From positions 930,001 through 994,000 of the forward strand of contig NZ_JACHMS010000001.1 of assembly GCF_014205055.1 (NCBI RefSeq): DNA of 64,000 bases, given 5' to 3'. Position 1 is the stretch's first letter. Every line of letters starts with the position of its first letter. Positions 45,711 to 54,194 of the stretch are shown in pieces. The DNA comes from Streptomyces luteogriseus (GTDB taxonomy: Bacteria > Actinomycetota > Actinomycetes > Streptomycetales > Streptomycetaceae). The position numbers and the translations under genes are program-made. Under the pieces are notes generated by a model. The model did no database searches and was not told where the DNA came from. It saw only the letters and a list, made by a program, of their open reading frames with translations.

Positions 45711-46796
45711 TCAGGCGTCCTGGAACCGGATCGCCCGCTTGACGGCCGTGCGCAGGACGCGCTCGACCGTGGAGACGGGCAGCCGTTCCCGCCAGTACCG
45801 GGGGGAGGGGCGGCTCTCGGCCCCGAAGCCCGCCTTGAAGTGCTCCAGCGAGGAGCCGGGGGCGGACTCCCCCAAGTCGAAGATCCGGCAGCCCTGCTCG
45901 CATGCCTCCTCGATGGCCAGCCGGTACAGCAGCGGGGTCGCCCGGACCGGATGGGCCACGTCGCGGTTCATCGCGGCCCGCCAGAACTTGGCGTGCGGGC
46001 CGTGCCGCAGGACGACGATGGACGCGGCGGGCTCCCCGGCGTTCCAGGCCACCCAGACCGCGCAGGACGCGCCGAACCGCGCGGCCACCGCCGCCAGCCG
46101 CCCGGTGGGGAACTCCCGTCTCCTGCGCCACCGGGCCAGCGCCAGCGGCTCGTGCTGCTGTGCGGCCCAGCGCTCGATGGACTGCTCGTACAGCTCCTGG
46201 AAGACGGGAACGAGCCGGCCGGTGCGGTCCACCTCCACGTCGACGTGCGCCTTCTCGGCACGTCTGACGTCCCGCCGCACCCGGGAGTGGAAACGGTCCT
46301 GCCACAGGGTGCCGAAGCCGCCGTCGAGGTCCACCGCCTGTGTCATGTGGGGTTCCAGCCGGAAGGTCGCGGGGGCGGCCCGCTGCCACAACTCGGCGCC
46401 CTGCGGCCGGAAGCGCACCCCGACGCGCAGGGCGGGCCGGTGTGCCAGGTCGTCGAAGAGCGCCCGCGCCTGCTCGGGGGTCACATCCCCGGGGGTCAGC
46501 GGCCCGCCGATGCCCCAGCCGGCCGGCCAGGACTCCTCCGCGTCCAGTTGCCGGGGGCGCCGCCCCCTGTTGACGAGGGGCAGGACGATCCGGCCGCCGT
46601 CGGGGAACACGTAGAGCCGGCTGGCGTCCCGGTACGGCCCGGTCTCGCACAGGCAGTCGAGCCAGGTGGGGGTCTGGGTGACGCTGGTGTCCGGGTCCCG
46701 CGCGGCCAGGTCCCACCAGGTCCCGCGGGGGGCCGGGGTGGTGACGTGCGCGGGACCGGCGGCTGTGTCGATCAGCAGTTCAGCGGGTGTGTTCAC
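45711..46796 (-). CDS. FemAB/GNAT-like acyltransferase (BioF2-type)
   Basis: This 361-residue protein matches the acetyltransf_6/FemAB-like group used in envelope biosynthesis (FHSRVRRDVRRAEKAHVDVEV, ASIVVLRHGPHAKFWRAAMNRD, LLYRLAIEEACEQGCRIFDLGES). Such enzymes add amino acids or acyl groups to sugars or muropeptides. The GTG start overlaps the phosphotransferase stop. It is the last gene of that short operon, next to the polysaccharide cluster. Confidence 0.76.
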   Translation of the reverse strand: MNTPAELLIDTAAGPAHVTTPAPRGTWWDLAARDPDTSVTQTPTWLDCLCETGPYRDASRLYVFPDGGRIVLPLVNRGRRPRQLDAEESWPAGWGIGGPLTPGDVTPEQARALFDDLAHRPALRVGVRFRPQGAELWQRAAPATFRLEPHMTQAVDLDGGFGTLWQDRFHSRVRRDVRRAEKAHVDVEVDRTGRLVPVFQELYEQSIERWAAQQHEPLALARWRRRREFPTGRLAAVAARFGASCAVWVAWNAGEPAASIVVLRHGPHAKFWRAAMNRDVAHPVRATPLLYRLAIEEACEQGCRIFDLGESAPGSSLEHFKAGFGAESRPSPRYWRERLPVSTVERVLRTAVKRAIRFQDA

Positions 46797-47884
46797 GACC
46801 TTCTCCCACGGGAGCGTGCGCTCTGTGCCGCTTCTCGGGCGGGCTCCTCACCCTCGCGCGCCAGTACCTCCCCGAGCACGGCCACGACGTTGTCGGCGAC
46901 CCATCGGTGGCTGCGCGCGTAGCGGGCCGACTTCTCCAGGTTCCCCGCGACATGCCACAGCCAGGTCAGCAGCGTCACGGCCGTTTCCGCCCGGCGCCCT
47001 GAGGGCAGGGCCCGCACGTCGGCGAGCAGCCGCCGGTCCCCGGGCAGGAGAGAGGCCCGCCGCACCACATCGGCGACGACGCCGCCGAACTCCCGCCCCG
47101 CGAGCTGGTGGCGCATGGTCAGCACGAAGGTGTGGCAGTCGAGCAGGGAGGGACCGTCCGGGACCGCGCCCGCCCAGTCGATCACCCCGGACAGGTCCCC
47201 CCGGTGCTCCGACAGCAGCACGTTGCCGGGGTGGTAGTCGCCGTGCGTCCACCCCACCAGCAGGTGGCGTCCGGCCAGGTCGCGCTCCACCCGTTCGCGC
47301 AGGGCCACCAGGGCCCGCGCACCCTCCCCGTGGCGGCACCAGCCGACCTCCTCGGCGAGGACGGCCAGCCGGGGCTTCACCCATTCGGCCACCCGGCCCG
47401 TCGCCTCCTGGGTCCGCCCGGTGGCGCGATGCAGCTCACGGATCGTCTCGAGGGCGGACCGGGTGACCCGGCGGGCCAGCTCCGGCGAGCGCCGCAGCAA
47501 CACGTCGGCCTCCACGCCGGGCAGGCAGGACTCCACCAGCAGCGGCAGCGGCCCGTCCAGGCGCCGTTCCTCCACCACGGGAAGCAGCCGCCGCCACGCG
47601 CCGAGGCGCTCGTCCCGGGCCAGCTGCCGCACGGCCTCGCACTCGTGCGCCAGCGAGGCGGTCGCGCGGGCGCTGCGGGCGTGCTTGACCACGGCGGCCT
47701 GCGTGGCGCCGTCGTCGAGCCGGAAGACGAGGAGATCGGAGAAGGTCCGCCGGGGCCGGTGCGGGTCACCGTCTGCGCCGAGGGAGGCCGTGAGCCGGCG
47801 TGCCGCCAGCGCGTCTACGGGACGCGTCAGGAGAGGGGCGGGCCGCAGAGGGAGAAGGCCCCTCAGCTCCTCGGTGAACGTCAT
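46793..47884 (-). CDS. APH-fold phosphotransferase
   Basis: This 363-residue kinase-like protein has the Brenner motif HGDYHPGN (214-221; catalytic Asp216, metal Asn221) and the DFG-equivalent IDWAG (Asp236). Members phosphorylate aminoglycosides, choline, sugars or homoserine. The upstream region is short and arginine-rich and no signal peptide exists. GGAG precedes ATG 47884. Its operon with a FemAB-like enzyme suggests modification of an envelope sugar or amino alcohol rather than drug resistance. It is divergent from a TetR gene. Confidence 0.78.
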   Translation of the reverse strand: MTFTEELRGLLPLRPAPLLTRPVDALAARRLTASLGADGDPHRPRRTFSDLLVFRLDDGATQAAVVKHARSARATASLAHECEAVRQLARDERLGAWRRLLPVVEERRLDGPLPLLVESCLPGVEADVLLRRSPELARRVTRSALETIRELHRATGRTQEATGRVAEWVKPRLAVLAEEVGWCRHGEGARALVALRERVERDLAGRHLLVGWTHGDYHPGNVLLSEHRGDLSGVIDWAGAVPDGPSLLDCHTFVLTMRHQLAGREFGGVVADVVRRASLLPGDRRLLADVRALPSGRRAETAVTLLTWLWHVAGNLEKSARYARSHRWVADNVVAVLGEVLAREGEEPAREAAQSARSRGRRS

Positions 47885-47986
47885 CCGGCACTCCTTTCCG
47901 CCAGATGCGCACGAATGGCCCCATATCATCTCCTTTCATCTTCAGTGCAGCTCGGCTGAGGTGCGACTCGGCGCGGATCGTGTATG

Positions 47987-47999
47987 TGTACGTCGTACA
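47987..47999. promoter_or_regulatory. Candidate TetR operator TGTACG-T-CGTACA
   Basis: A perfect 13-bp palindrome lies 48 bp upstream of the tetR ATG, in the divergent region shared with the phosphotransferase gene. Location and symmetry suit autoregulation. Confidence 0.6.
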
Positions 48000-48046
48000 A
48001 GGGCCGGCTTCGCCGGCTCCGTCCTTGCGCACACCGAGGAGGCAGC

Positions 48047-48775
48047 ATGGCGAACGGCCGTGGGCCACGCGAAGCACGCCGCGCCAGCGACCGCGGCCGC
48101 TACGGCCGGCTGAACCGGGAGCGGGTGCTGGCCACCGCGCTGGAGCTGGTCGACCGTGAGGGCCTCTCCGCCCTGAGCATGCGCCGTCTCGGCACCGAGC
48201 TAGGCGTGGAGGCCATGGCGCTCTACCGGTACGCGGCGAGCAAGGACTCCCTGCTGGACGGGCTGGTCGAGGCGCTGTACCTGGAGCTGGAGGAGCGGCT
48301 GGCCGCCGACGGCGACAAGGACTCCGACTGGCGGGCCGGGCTGCACCGGATCGCCCGTGCGACCTACGCCGTGTGCCTCACGCATCCGCAGGCGGTACCG
48401 CTGCTCGCCACGCGTCTGCTGGCGGTCCCGCTGGCCCGCAGGCCCGCCGCGGTCCTGCGGGATCACGAAAGGGTGCTGACCCTGCTGCGGAGGGCCGGCT
48501 TCGACGAGCCGACCGTGGCCGACGTGTTCCGCGCCTTCACGGCCTGGCTGCTGGGCTATGTGTCCGTGGAACTGCGCCCGATGGTGGACAACCCGGAGGA
48601 GACCGACCCGGCCTTCCGCCTCGGACTGCACCGGCTGTCCGCGAAGGAGCTGCCGACATTGCGGGAGACGGCCGCCGCTTTGGCCGAGCAGGGCGGTCCG
48701 GAGGGCCTCGCGGCCGGTCTTGACGCCCTGCTCGACAGCTTCACGCGCGGCTCCGGCTCCGCAGCATCCGGCTGA
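48047..48775 (+). CDS. TetR-family regulator
   Basis: This 242-residue regulator has an N-terminal helix-turn-helix (about 22-68; LNRERVLATALELVDREGLSALSMRRLGTELGVEAMALYRY) and a TetR_C-type ligand domain with LLATRLLAVPLARRP. GAGGAGG precedes ATG 48047. Its probable operator is at 47987-47999. Its 3' end overlaps the convergent DUF427 gene by 35 bp. Ligand unknown. Confidence 0.85.
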   Translation: MANGRGPREARRASDRGRYGRLNRERVLATALELVDREGLSALSMRRLGTELGVEAMALYRYAASKDSLLDGLVEALYLELEERLAADGDKDSDWRAGLHRIARATYAVCLTHPQAVPLLATRLLAVPLARRPAAVLRDHERVLTLLRRAGFDEPTVADVFRAFTAWLLGYVSVELRPMVDNPEETDPAFRLGLHRLSAKELPTLRETAAALAEQGGPEGLAAGLDALLDSFTRGSGSAASG

Positions 48776-49565
48776 ACGGTGTGTCGGGCCGCTCCAGGCG
48801 CTCACCGTCCACCGTGATGTCGACGACCTCGTTGAAGAAGGCGACGCGCCCCCGGATCACCGCCACCGCGGGCAGCGGCTCGGGGTAGGTCCACACGAGG
48901 TTGGGCGGCACGTCGGCTCCGCCGCGCCACGACCAGTAGGAGGCGGTGCCCTTGTAGGGGCATCCGGTGTGGTGGCCGGTGGGGTCGAACAGGTCGAGGC
49001 GGACGTCCTCGCGCGGCAGGTAGTACCGGGTGGGCAGGGAGGTCTCGAAGAGCAGGACCGGTTCGTGGCTGTCCGCGACGACCTGCCCGTCGATCTCGAT
49101 CCGCACATGGCGGCTGCTCGGCAGCGCGTCGACGCGTTTGTGCGGGTCACGGGGGTGGATGAAGATCTCCTCGTCCTCCTCGTACCAGTGGTCGAGGCCC
49201 GTGTCGGTGCGCAGGAACCACTCGAAGGAGATGTGGCCGGCCAGATCGTCGGCGGGGAACGTCCAGGCCGCGTTCTCGCGCACCTCGCCCTCGGCGTCGA
49301 GGTCGTAGAAGACCCGGGAGCCGGTGTGGGTGCCCGTGGGCGGGCTCTTGGCCGGGCGCAGGAGGTCGGTGCGGACGTCGGTGCGGGGGAAGGCGTACTG
49401 CGGCACGGGCAGGTGGGGCTCCCAGACGAGCACCGGGTGCCGGCTGTCGACGACGGTGACGTCGCCCTTGCGGCCGCGCACCCAGCGCTCACTGGGCTCC
49501 CACAGCAGGCCTTCCGGGGTGGTGCGGATCGAGCGGGCGGCGGGGTGGGCCGGGTGGGTGGTCAT
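48741..49565 (-). CDS. Tandem DUF427 protein
   Basis: This 274-residue protein consists of two DUF427 units (about 20-125 and 135-250), each with YYLPREDVRLDLFxPT-like and FDLDAEGEVRENAAWTFP-type blocks. The second ends VWTYPEPLPAVAVIRGRVAFFNEVVDITVDG. DUF427 is a small beta-barrel family of unknown function common in actinobacteria. ATG 49565 has GGAAGGAGC. Converges on tetR. Confidence 0.8.
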   Translation of the reverse strand: MTTHPAHPAARSIRTTPEGLLWEPSERWVRGRKGDVTVVDSRHPVLVWEPHLPVPQYAFPRTDVRTDLLRPAKSPPTGTHTGSRVFYDLDAEGEVRENAAWTFPADDLAGHISFEWFLRTDTGLDHWYEEDEEIFIHPRDPHKRVDALPSSRHVRIEIDGQVVADSHEPVLLFETSLPTRYYLPREDVRLDLFDPTGHHTGCPYKGTASYWSWRGGADVPPNLVWTYPEPLPAVAVIRGRVAFFNEVVDITVDGERLERPDTPFSRMLRSRSRA

Positions 49566-49620
49566 GGCCGGTGCTCCTTCCGGAGGTCCGGTTGCCGTTC
49601 CCCTCCACGGTCCCACGGTC

Positions 49621-50604
49621 TCAGTGCGCCGCGTCCAGCCGGGCGCGCTGCTCCGGGGTCAGCTCCAGGTCCACCGCCGCCAGGTTCTCCTCCAGCTGGG
49701 CCACCGTGGAGACCCCGGCCAGCGGCAGGACGGGCGTTTCGCCGCCGATCTGCCAGGCCAGCACGACCTGGTTGACGGTCGCGCCCGTCTCCCGGGCCAC
49801 GTCGCGCAGTACCGCCAGCCGGGCCGGGGTGCCGGGGTGGTCGAAGTCCGCGGGCAGCCGCTCCGGCCGGGTGTAGGCGCCCTTGAGCAGCGGCGAGTAC
49901 GCGACCAGGGTCAGGCCGGGCTCCGCCCTGAGGTAGCCGAGCAGGTCGGGGCCGGCGTGGCCCAGGCTGCCGTCCGGGAAGAGGGCGTCGGGGACGTCGC
50001 TGCGGGGGCGCAGGTGGGTGTGCGCGTACTGGAGGACCTCGTAGCCGGGCAGTCCGGCCGCCGCGGCCAGGGCCCGGGCCCGTTCCACGCGCCAGGCCGC
50101 GTGGTTGCTCACGCCGAGCAGTCCGACGGTGCCGTCGGCGACCAGGGCGGCGAAGGCCTCGACCGTCTCCTGGAGCGGGACGGCGTGGTCCTCGATGTGC
50201 GCGTAGAGCAGGTCCAGTTTCGCGAGGCCGATCCGCTCGCGGCTGCGGTCGGCGGACTCGCGGATCACCTTCGCGGACAGGCCCTCGGGGTGGTCGACGT
50301 AGCTGGTGCCGGGGGCCAGGGGGCGGGCGCCGAGCTTGGTGGCGATGACGATCTCGTCGCCGACGCCGCGGCTGCGCCGCCAGCGGCCGAGGAGTTCCTC
50401 GCTCTGGCCGCCCTGGCCGCCGTCGGCCCAGAAGGCGTAGTTGTCGGACGTGTCGATGAAGTTCCCGCCGGCTTCGACGTAGCGGTCGAGCAGGGCGAAG
50501 GACGTCGCCTCGTCCGTCACCGAACCGAAGAGCATCGCGCCGAGCGCGAGGACGCTCACCTCGCGGCGGGTCGTGGGATTTGTGCCGATCGTGCGGTACT
50601 TCAT
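49621..50604 (-). CDS. Aldo/keto reductase
   Basis: This 327-residue NADPH-dependent TIM-barrel reductase has the catalytic tetrad region: Asp in FIDTSDNYAFW, Lys in IVIATKLGARP and the His-equivalent in LLYAHIEDHAVPLQE. VVLAWQIG and TPEQRARLDAA near the end match. Starts MKYRTIGTNP at ATG 50604 rather than the longer frame. Substrate unknown. It lies between DUF427 and the second tRNA-Pro. Confidence 0.86.
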   Translation of the reverse strand: MKYRTIGTNPTTRREVSVLALGAMLFGSVTDEATSFALLDRYVEAGGNFIDTSDNYAFWADGGQGGQSEELLGRWRRSRGVGDEIVIATKLGARPLAPGTSYVDHPEGLSAKVIRESADRSRERIGLAKLDLLYAHIEDHAVPLQETVEAFAALVADGTVGLLGVSNHAAWRVERARALAAAAGLPGYEVLQYAHTHLRPRSDVPDALFPDGSLGHAGPDLLGYLRAEPGLTLVAYSPLLKGAYTRPERLPADFDHPGTPARLAVLRDVARETGATVNQVVLAWQIGGETPVLPLAGVSTVAQLEENLAAVDLELTPEQRARLDAAH

Positions 50605-50697
50605 GGGTCGCTCCCCGAAGTCGGTCCCCGGTTCCGGGGCTCGGAGGGAGTCAACGGCTTGGAGCGCTCTCGAGGTCAAGGGCGCACGCACAACGAA

Positions 50698-50731
50698 AAG
50701 GGCCCCGCAGACATCGGCCTGCGAGACCCTT
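50698..50731 (-). terminator. Hairpin after tRNA-Pro copy 2
   Basis: Arms 50698-50710 and 50719-50731 pair (AAGGGCCCCGCAG with CTGCGAGACCCTT, three imperfect positions) with an 8-nt loop. On the minus strand it is followed by TTTT, a good intrinsic terminator just after the tRNA 3' end. Confidence 0.7.
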
Positions 50732-50738
50732 CACACCG

Positions 50739-50812
<74 letters not shown>

Positions 50813-50910
50813 GTGCGCGCCACCCGCGGTGAACCGCGTGATCGCGCGAACAGCACCTTACCCCACACCCCTGGCCGCGCCGAAAACAGGCCGGGCGGGA
50901 CAATCGGCGT

Positions 50911-51450
50911 ATGGGCAGCACTGGAGAGACCTCCCCGGACCGGCCGGGCGACGCACGGGACCGTGACAGTGAGGGGCGGGCGCGCAACGCCCGGCCCCGG
51001 GACGGGCTCGGCCGCCCCCTGCCGTACGACGCGGACGGTGTGCCCCGGCAGCCCGAGGGCGTCGTCCGCACCCCGGAGGAGACCCTGGTGGAGGCGCAGC
51101 GGCTGCTGGACGAGGGCAAGCCGTTCCACGCGCACGAGGTCTTCGAGGACGCGTGGAAGTCGGGGCCCGACGAGGAGCGCGAGCTGTGGCGCGGCCTCGC
51201 CCAGCTCGCGGTGGGGCTCACGCATGCGGCCCGGGGCAATCTGACGGGCGGGGCCCGGCTGCTGCGGCGCGGGGCGGGCGCTGCGGAGGCGTGGGTGTCC
51301 GGGTCCGGGCAGCCCCGGCCGCACGGAATCGACGTGGCGAGCGTGGCCGCGTGGGCACGGGATCTGGCCGGGGACGTGGAGCGGGAGGGCAGGGCGGTGG
51401 ACGCGGAGGCGCGAGCGCCTCGGCTGAAGGGCGGGGTACCCGGGCGCTGA
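50911..51450 (+). CDS. DUF309 protein
   Basis: This 179-residue protein carries the DUF309 motif PFHAHEVFEDAWK (about 71-83), whose His and Glu residues are invariant, followed by helical repeats (ELWRGLAQLAVGLTHAARGN). The 50-residue N-terminus is charged and probably disordered. GACAAT at 50899-50904 ends 7 nt before the ATG, so a leaderless transcript is likely. Function unknown; next gene is cobF. Confidence 0.8.
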   Translation: MGSTGETSPDRPGDARDRDSEGRARNARPRDGLGRPLPYDADGVPRQPEGVVRTPEETLVEAQRLLDEGKPFHAHEVFEDAWKSGPDEERELWRGLAQLAVGLTHAARGNLTGGARLLRRGAGAAEAWVSGSGQPRPHGIDVASVAAWARDLAGDVEREGRAVDAEARAPRLKGGVPGR

Positions 51451-51462
51451 GCCGGGGGTCGA

Positions 51463-51505
51463 TCATCCGGCGGCCGGTCATCCGGGGGCCCGGCCGGTCA
51501 TCCGG
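51463..51505. repeat. Short TCATCCGG repeats
   Basis: TCATCCGG occurs at 51463-51470, 51478-51485 and 51498-51505 (spacing 15 and 20 bp) within GC-rich sequence, with a degenerate fourth copy near 51528. The run lies between DUF309 and cobF. Confidence 0.4.
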
Positions 51506-51578
51506 CGGTCGGGCCGGGGGGGGCCGGTGATCCGACCGCGGTGAACCCGGCCGCACCCTCGTGCGGCAGACTCGGGGC

Positions 51579-52349
51579 GTGCGAAAGATTCATGTCATCG
51601 GTATCGGCGCGGGCGACCCCGACCAGCTCACCCTCCAGGCGGTCAGGGCGCTGCGGAGCACGGACGTGTTCTTCATCCTGGAGAAGGGCGAGGTGAAGGC
51701 GGACCTCACCGGGCTCCGCCGGGACATGCTCGACGCGCATGTTCCCGAGGGGACGTACCGCGTCGTCGAGGCGCGTGACCCGGAGCGGGACCGGAGCGCC
51801 GGCGGCTCGGCCTACTCCCCCGCCGTCGGAGACTGGCGCAGCGCCCGGGCCGACATCTACGAGCGGCTGATCGCCGAGGAGCTCGGCGAGGAGCAGACCG
51901 GCGCGTTCCTGGTGTGGGGGGACCCGTCGCTGTACGACAGCACGCTCGGGATCCTGGAGGAGGTGCTGGAGCGGGGCGCGGTGGCGTTCGCGTACGACGT
52001 CGTGCCCGGCATCAGCAGCGTCTCGGCGCTCGTCGCCCGGCATCGCACGGGCCTCAACCGCGTCGCGCGGCCCGTGCAGATCACCACCGGCCGTCGGCTG
52101 GCGGAGGGCTTCCCGGAGGGCGTGGACGACGTCGTGGTGATGCTCGACGCCCACCAGACCTTCCGGCGGTACGCGCAGGAGGACGTCGACATCTACTGGG
52201 GCGCCTACATCGGCACCCCGGACGAGATCCTCGTCTCCGGCCCGATCGCCGAGGCCGCCCCCCGCATCGAGCGGCTGCGCGCCGAGGCCCGCGAGCGCAA
52301 GGGCTGGATCATGGACACATATCTGCTGCGCCGCAACCCCCGCGACTGA
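51579..52349 (+). CDS. cobF: Precorrin-6A synthase (deacetylating)
   Basis: This 256-residue tetrapyrrole methyltransferase starts MRKIHVIGIGAGDPDQLTLQAVRAL, with the SAM-binding VWGDPSLYDS and the substrate region YDVVPGISSVSALVARH. It methylates the corrin ring in aerobic cobalamin synthesis with loss of acetate. The GTG at 51579 is chosen because the family begins here and a CAGACT -10 (51567-51572) sits 7 nt upstream (leaderless). Other cob genes are not adjacent except cobK. Confidence 0.9.
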   Translation: MRKIHVIGIGAGDPDQLTLQAVRALRSTDVFFILEKGEVKADLTGLRRDMLDAHVPEGTYRVVEARDPERDRSAGGSAYSPAVGDWRSARADIYERLIAEELGEEQTGAFLVWGDPSLYDSTLGILEEVLERGAVAFAYDVVPGISSVSALVARHRTGLNRVARPVQITTGRRLAEGFPEGVDDVVVMLDAHQTFRRYAQEDVDIYWGAYIGTPDEILVSGPIAEAAPRIERLRAEARERKGWIMDTYLLRRNPRD

Positions 52350-52501
52350 CGGGACACCGGCTGGGGCGGGACATCGGCTGTTCCGCGGACAGCGACCTGC
52401 GGGTGGCGGTCGACGCGATCGCGAAACGGCTGCTGGTGGATGACCTGAGCCAGGGGCTGCCGCACAGTCCGGAGAAGTCCCTCACGGCCGGATCGGTGTG
52501 A
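52350..52501 (+). other. Coding-like remnant or short ORF after cobF
   Basis: One plus-strand frame reads CSADSDLRVAVDAIAKRLLVDD then LSQGLPHSPEKSLTAGSV and a stop, with amphipathic character. It has no good start or ribosome-binding site and overlaps nothing known, so it may be the degraded end of a gene. I do not recognise it. Confidence 0.25.
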
Positions 52502-52506
52502 GCGGC

Positions 52507-53247
52507 CTACCCGAGCCCCAGCCGTTCCAGCACGCCCGCCACGTCCGGTACGGCCGTCACGCCGTCCGGCAGCGGCGGCCGCCGTACGACCACGACCGGC
52601 AGTCCGAGGTCCCGGGCCGCGGTCAGTTTGGCCGCCGTCGCCGCTCCCCCGCTGTCCTTGGTCACCAGGACGTCGACGCGGTGCTCGCGCAGCAGGGCCG
52701 TCTCGCCGGGGACGGTGAACGGGCCACGGGCGAGCAGCACATGGGTGTCGGTCGGCATCGGCGGCTCGGGGGGATCCACCGACCGCACCACGAAGTGCAG
52801 GTGTGAATGGTGGGCGAAGGAGGCCAGGCCGAGGCGCCCGGTGGTGAGCAGCACCCGGCGGCCAAGGCGCGGCAGCAGGTCCGCGGCCGCCTCCAGTGAG
52901 GGGACGGAATGCCACTGGTCCCGGGGGCCGGGACGCCACCCGGGGCGGCGGAGCACCACCGCGGGTACGCCGGTCTCGGCCGCGGCGCGGGCCGCGTTGG
53001 CCGTGATCGACTCGGCGAAGGGGTGTGTGGCGTCGACGAGCGCGTCCACGCCCTCCTCCCGCAGCCAGCCGGCCAGTCCGGGCACCCCGCCGAAGCCTCC
53101 GACGCGCACCTCCCCGTCGAGCGCCCCCGGCTTGGCCACGCGCCCCGCGAGGGACGTCGTGACGCGCACGCCGGGACGCGCGCACAGCGCGGCTGCCAGG
53201 GCTCGGGCCTCGGCCGTGCCGCCGAGGATCAGGACGTGAGGGGACAC
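52507..53247 (-). CDS. cobK: Precorrin-6A reductase
   Basis: This 246-residue protein reads HVLILGGTAEARALAAAL at the N-terminus, the typical CobK opening, with DATHPFAESITANAARA and VLVTKDSGGAATAAKLTAARDLGLPVVVVRRP. It reduces precorrin-6A with NADPH. The GTG at 53247 was chosen because TACGCT (complement of 53253-53258) ends 7 nt upstream, giving a leaderless transcript. It converges on cobF and is divergent from a HAD phosphatase. Confidence 0.9.
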   Translation of the reverse strand: MSPHVLILGGTAEARALAAALCARPGVRVTTSLAGRVAKPGALDGEVRVGGFGGVPGLAGWLREEGVDALVDATHPFAESITANAARAAAETGVPAVVLRRPGWRPGPRDQWHSVPSLEAAADLLPRLGRRVLLTTGRLGLASFAHHSHLHFVVRSVDPPEPPMPTDTHVLLARGPFTVPGETALLREHRVDVLVTKDSGGAATAAKLTAARDLGLPVVVVRRPPLPDGVTAVPDVAGVLERLGLG

Positions 53248-53393
53248 GCCGTCGAGCGTACGAGGTCGGGTGCGGAGGGCGCCGGGACGGGTGCCGACCG
53301 GCTGACGGCAGCGGGACGGGTGGCGCCGACCGGAGAACCGGAGCACGACGGTGCCGACCGGCGAAGGCCGCTCCACGTGGTTATCGTCCTGCC

Positions 53394-54194
53394 ATGGAGT
53401 CCGTGCGTGCCGTGCTCATCGACATCGACGGGGTGCTCACCGTCTCGTGGCGGCCGTTGCCCGGAACCGTCGAGGCGTTGCGGGAGGTCCGGGAGGCCGG
53501 GTTCGGTGTGCTGCTGGTCACCAACACCACCTCCCGTACCCGGGCGTCGATCGCCCGGACGCTGGCGGAGGCGGGGTTCCCGGTGTCCGCCGAGGACATC
53601 CTGACCGCGCCCGCCGCCACCGCCGCGTATCTCGCCGAGCACTGTCCCGGCGCCCGGTGCGCACTGCTGAACAGCGGCGACATCGCGGAGGACCTCGACG
53701 GTGTCACCGTCGTCGACGCGGGTGACACCGGGGCCGTGCCGGATGTCGTCCTGGTCGGCGGGGCCGGCCCCGAGTTCGGCTACGCGGCGCTCGACCGGGC
53801 CTTCGGCCATCTGCAGCGAGGGGCCCGGCTGGTGGCGATGCACCGCAACCTGTACTGGCGTACGGCCGAGGGGCTGCGGCTGGACTCGGGGGCGTTCCTG
53901 GCCGGGCTGGAGCGGGCCGCGCGGGTGGAGGCCGAGATCACCGGCAAGCCGGCGCGGGCGTTCTTCGCGTCGGCACTCGCCCGGCTGGGCGTCGGTGCGG
54001 AGGAGGCGGTGATGGTCGGGGACGACGTCGAGTCCGACGTGCTGGCGGCCCAGCGGGCCGGGGTCACCGGCGTACTCGTGCGGACCGGGAAGTTCCAGCC
54101 GGAGACGCTGCGGAGCGCCGACGGCACGCCCGACCATGTGATCGACTCCTTCGCGGACCTTCCGGCGCTGCTGCGGGGGTCAGCGCAGCAGTAG
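53394..54194 (+). CDS. HAD-IIA phosphatase (LHPP/NagD-like)
   Basis: This 266-residue HAD hydrolase has the nucleophile motif DIDGVL (Asp10, Asp12), the threonine motif VTNTTSRT, and a C-terminal GDDVESDVLAAQRAG. NagD/LHPP members act on small phosphate esters. TATCGT (53382-53387) lies 7 nt before the ATG, so the transcript is probably leaderless. Its 3' end overlaps the convergent TauE gene by 15 bp. Confidence 0.86.
   Translation: MESVRAVLIDIDGVLTVSWRPLPGTVEALREVREAGFGVLLVTNTTSRTRASIARTLAEAGFPVSAEDILTAPAATAAYLAEHCPGARCALLNSGDIAEDLDGVTVVDAGDTGAVPDVVLVGGAGPEFGYAALDRAFGHLQRGARLVAMHRNLYWRTAEGLRLDSGAFLAGLERAARVEAEITGKPARAFFASALARLGVGAEEAVMVGDDVESDVLAAQRAGVTGVLVRTGKFQPETLRSADGTPDHVIDSFADLPALLRGSAQQ

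Noticed and set aside
46793..47884. Antibiotic resistance gene
   Set aside because: Only the general APH fold is visible; the operon with a FemAB-like enzyme and no resistance context does not support a drug-specific call.
51463..51505. CRISPR-like short repeats
   Set aside because: The 8-bp units are too short, spacing is 15-20 bp without spacers, and no cas gene is present.
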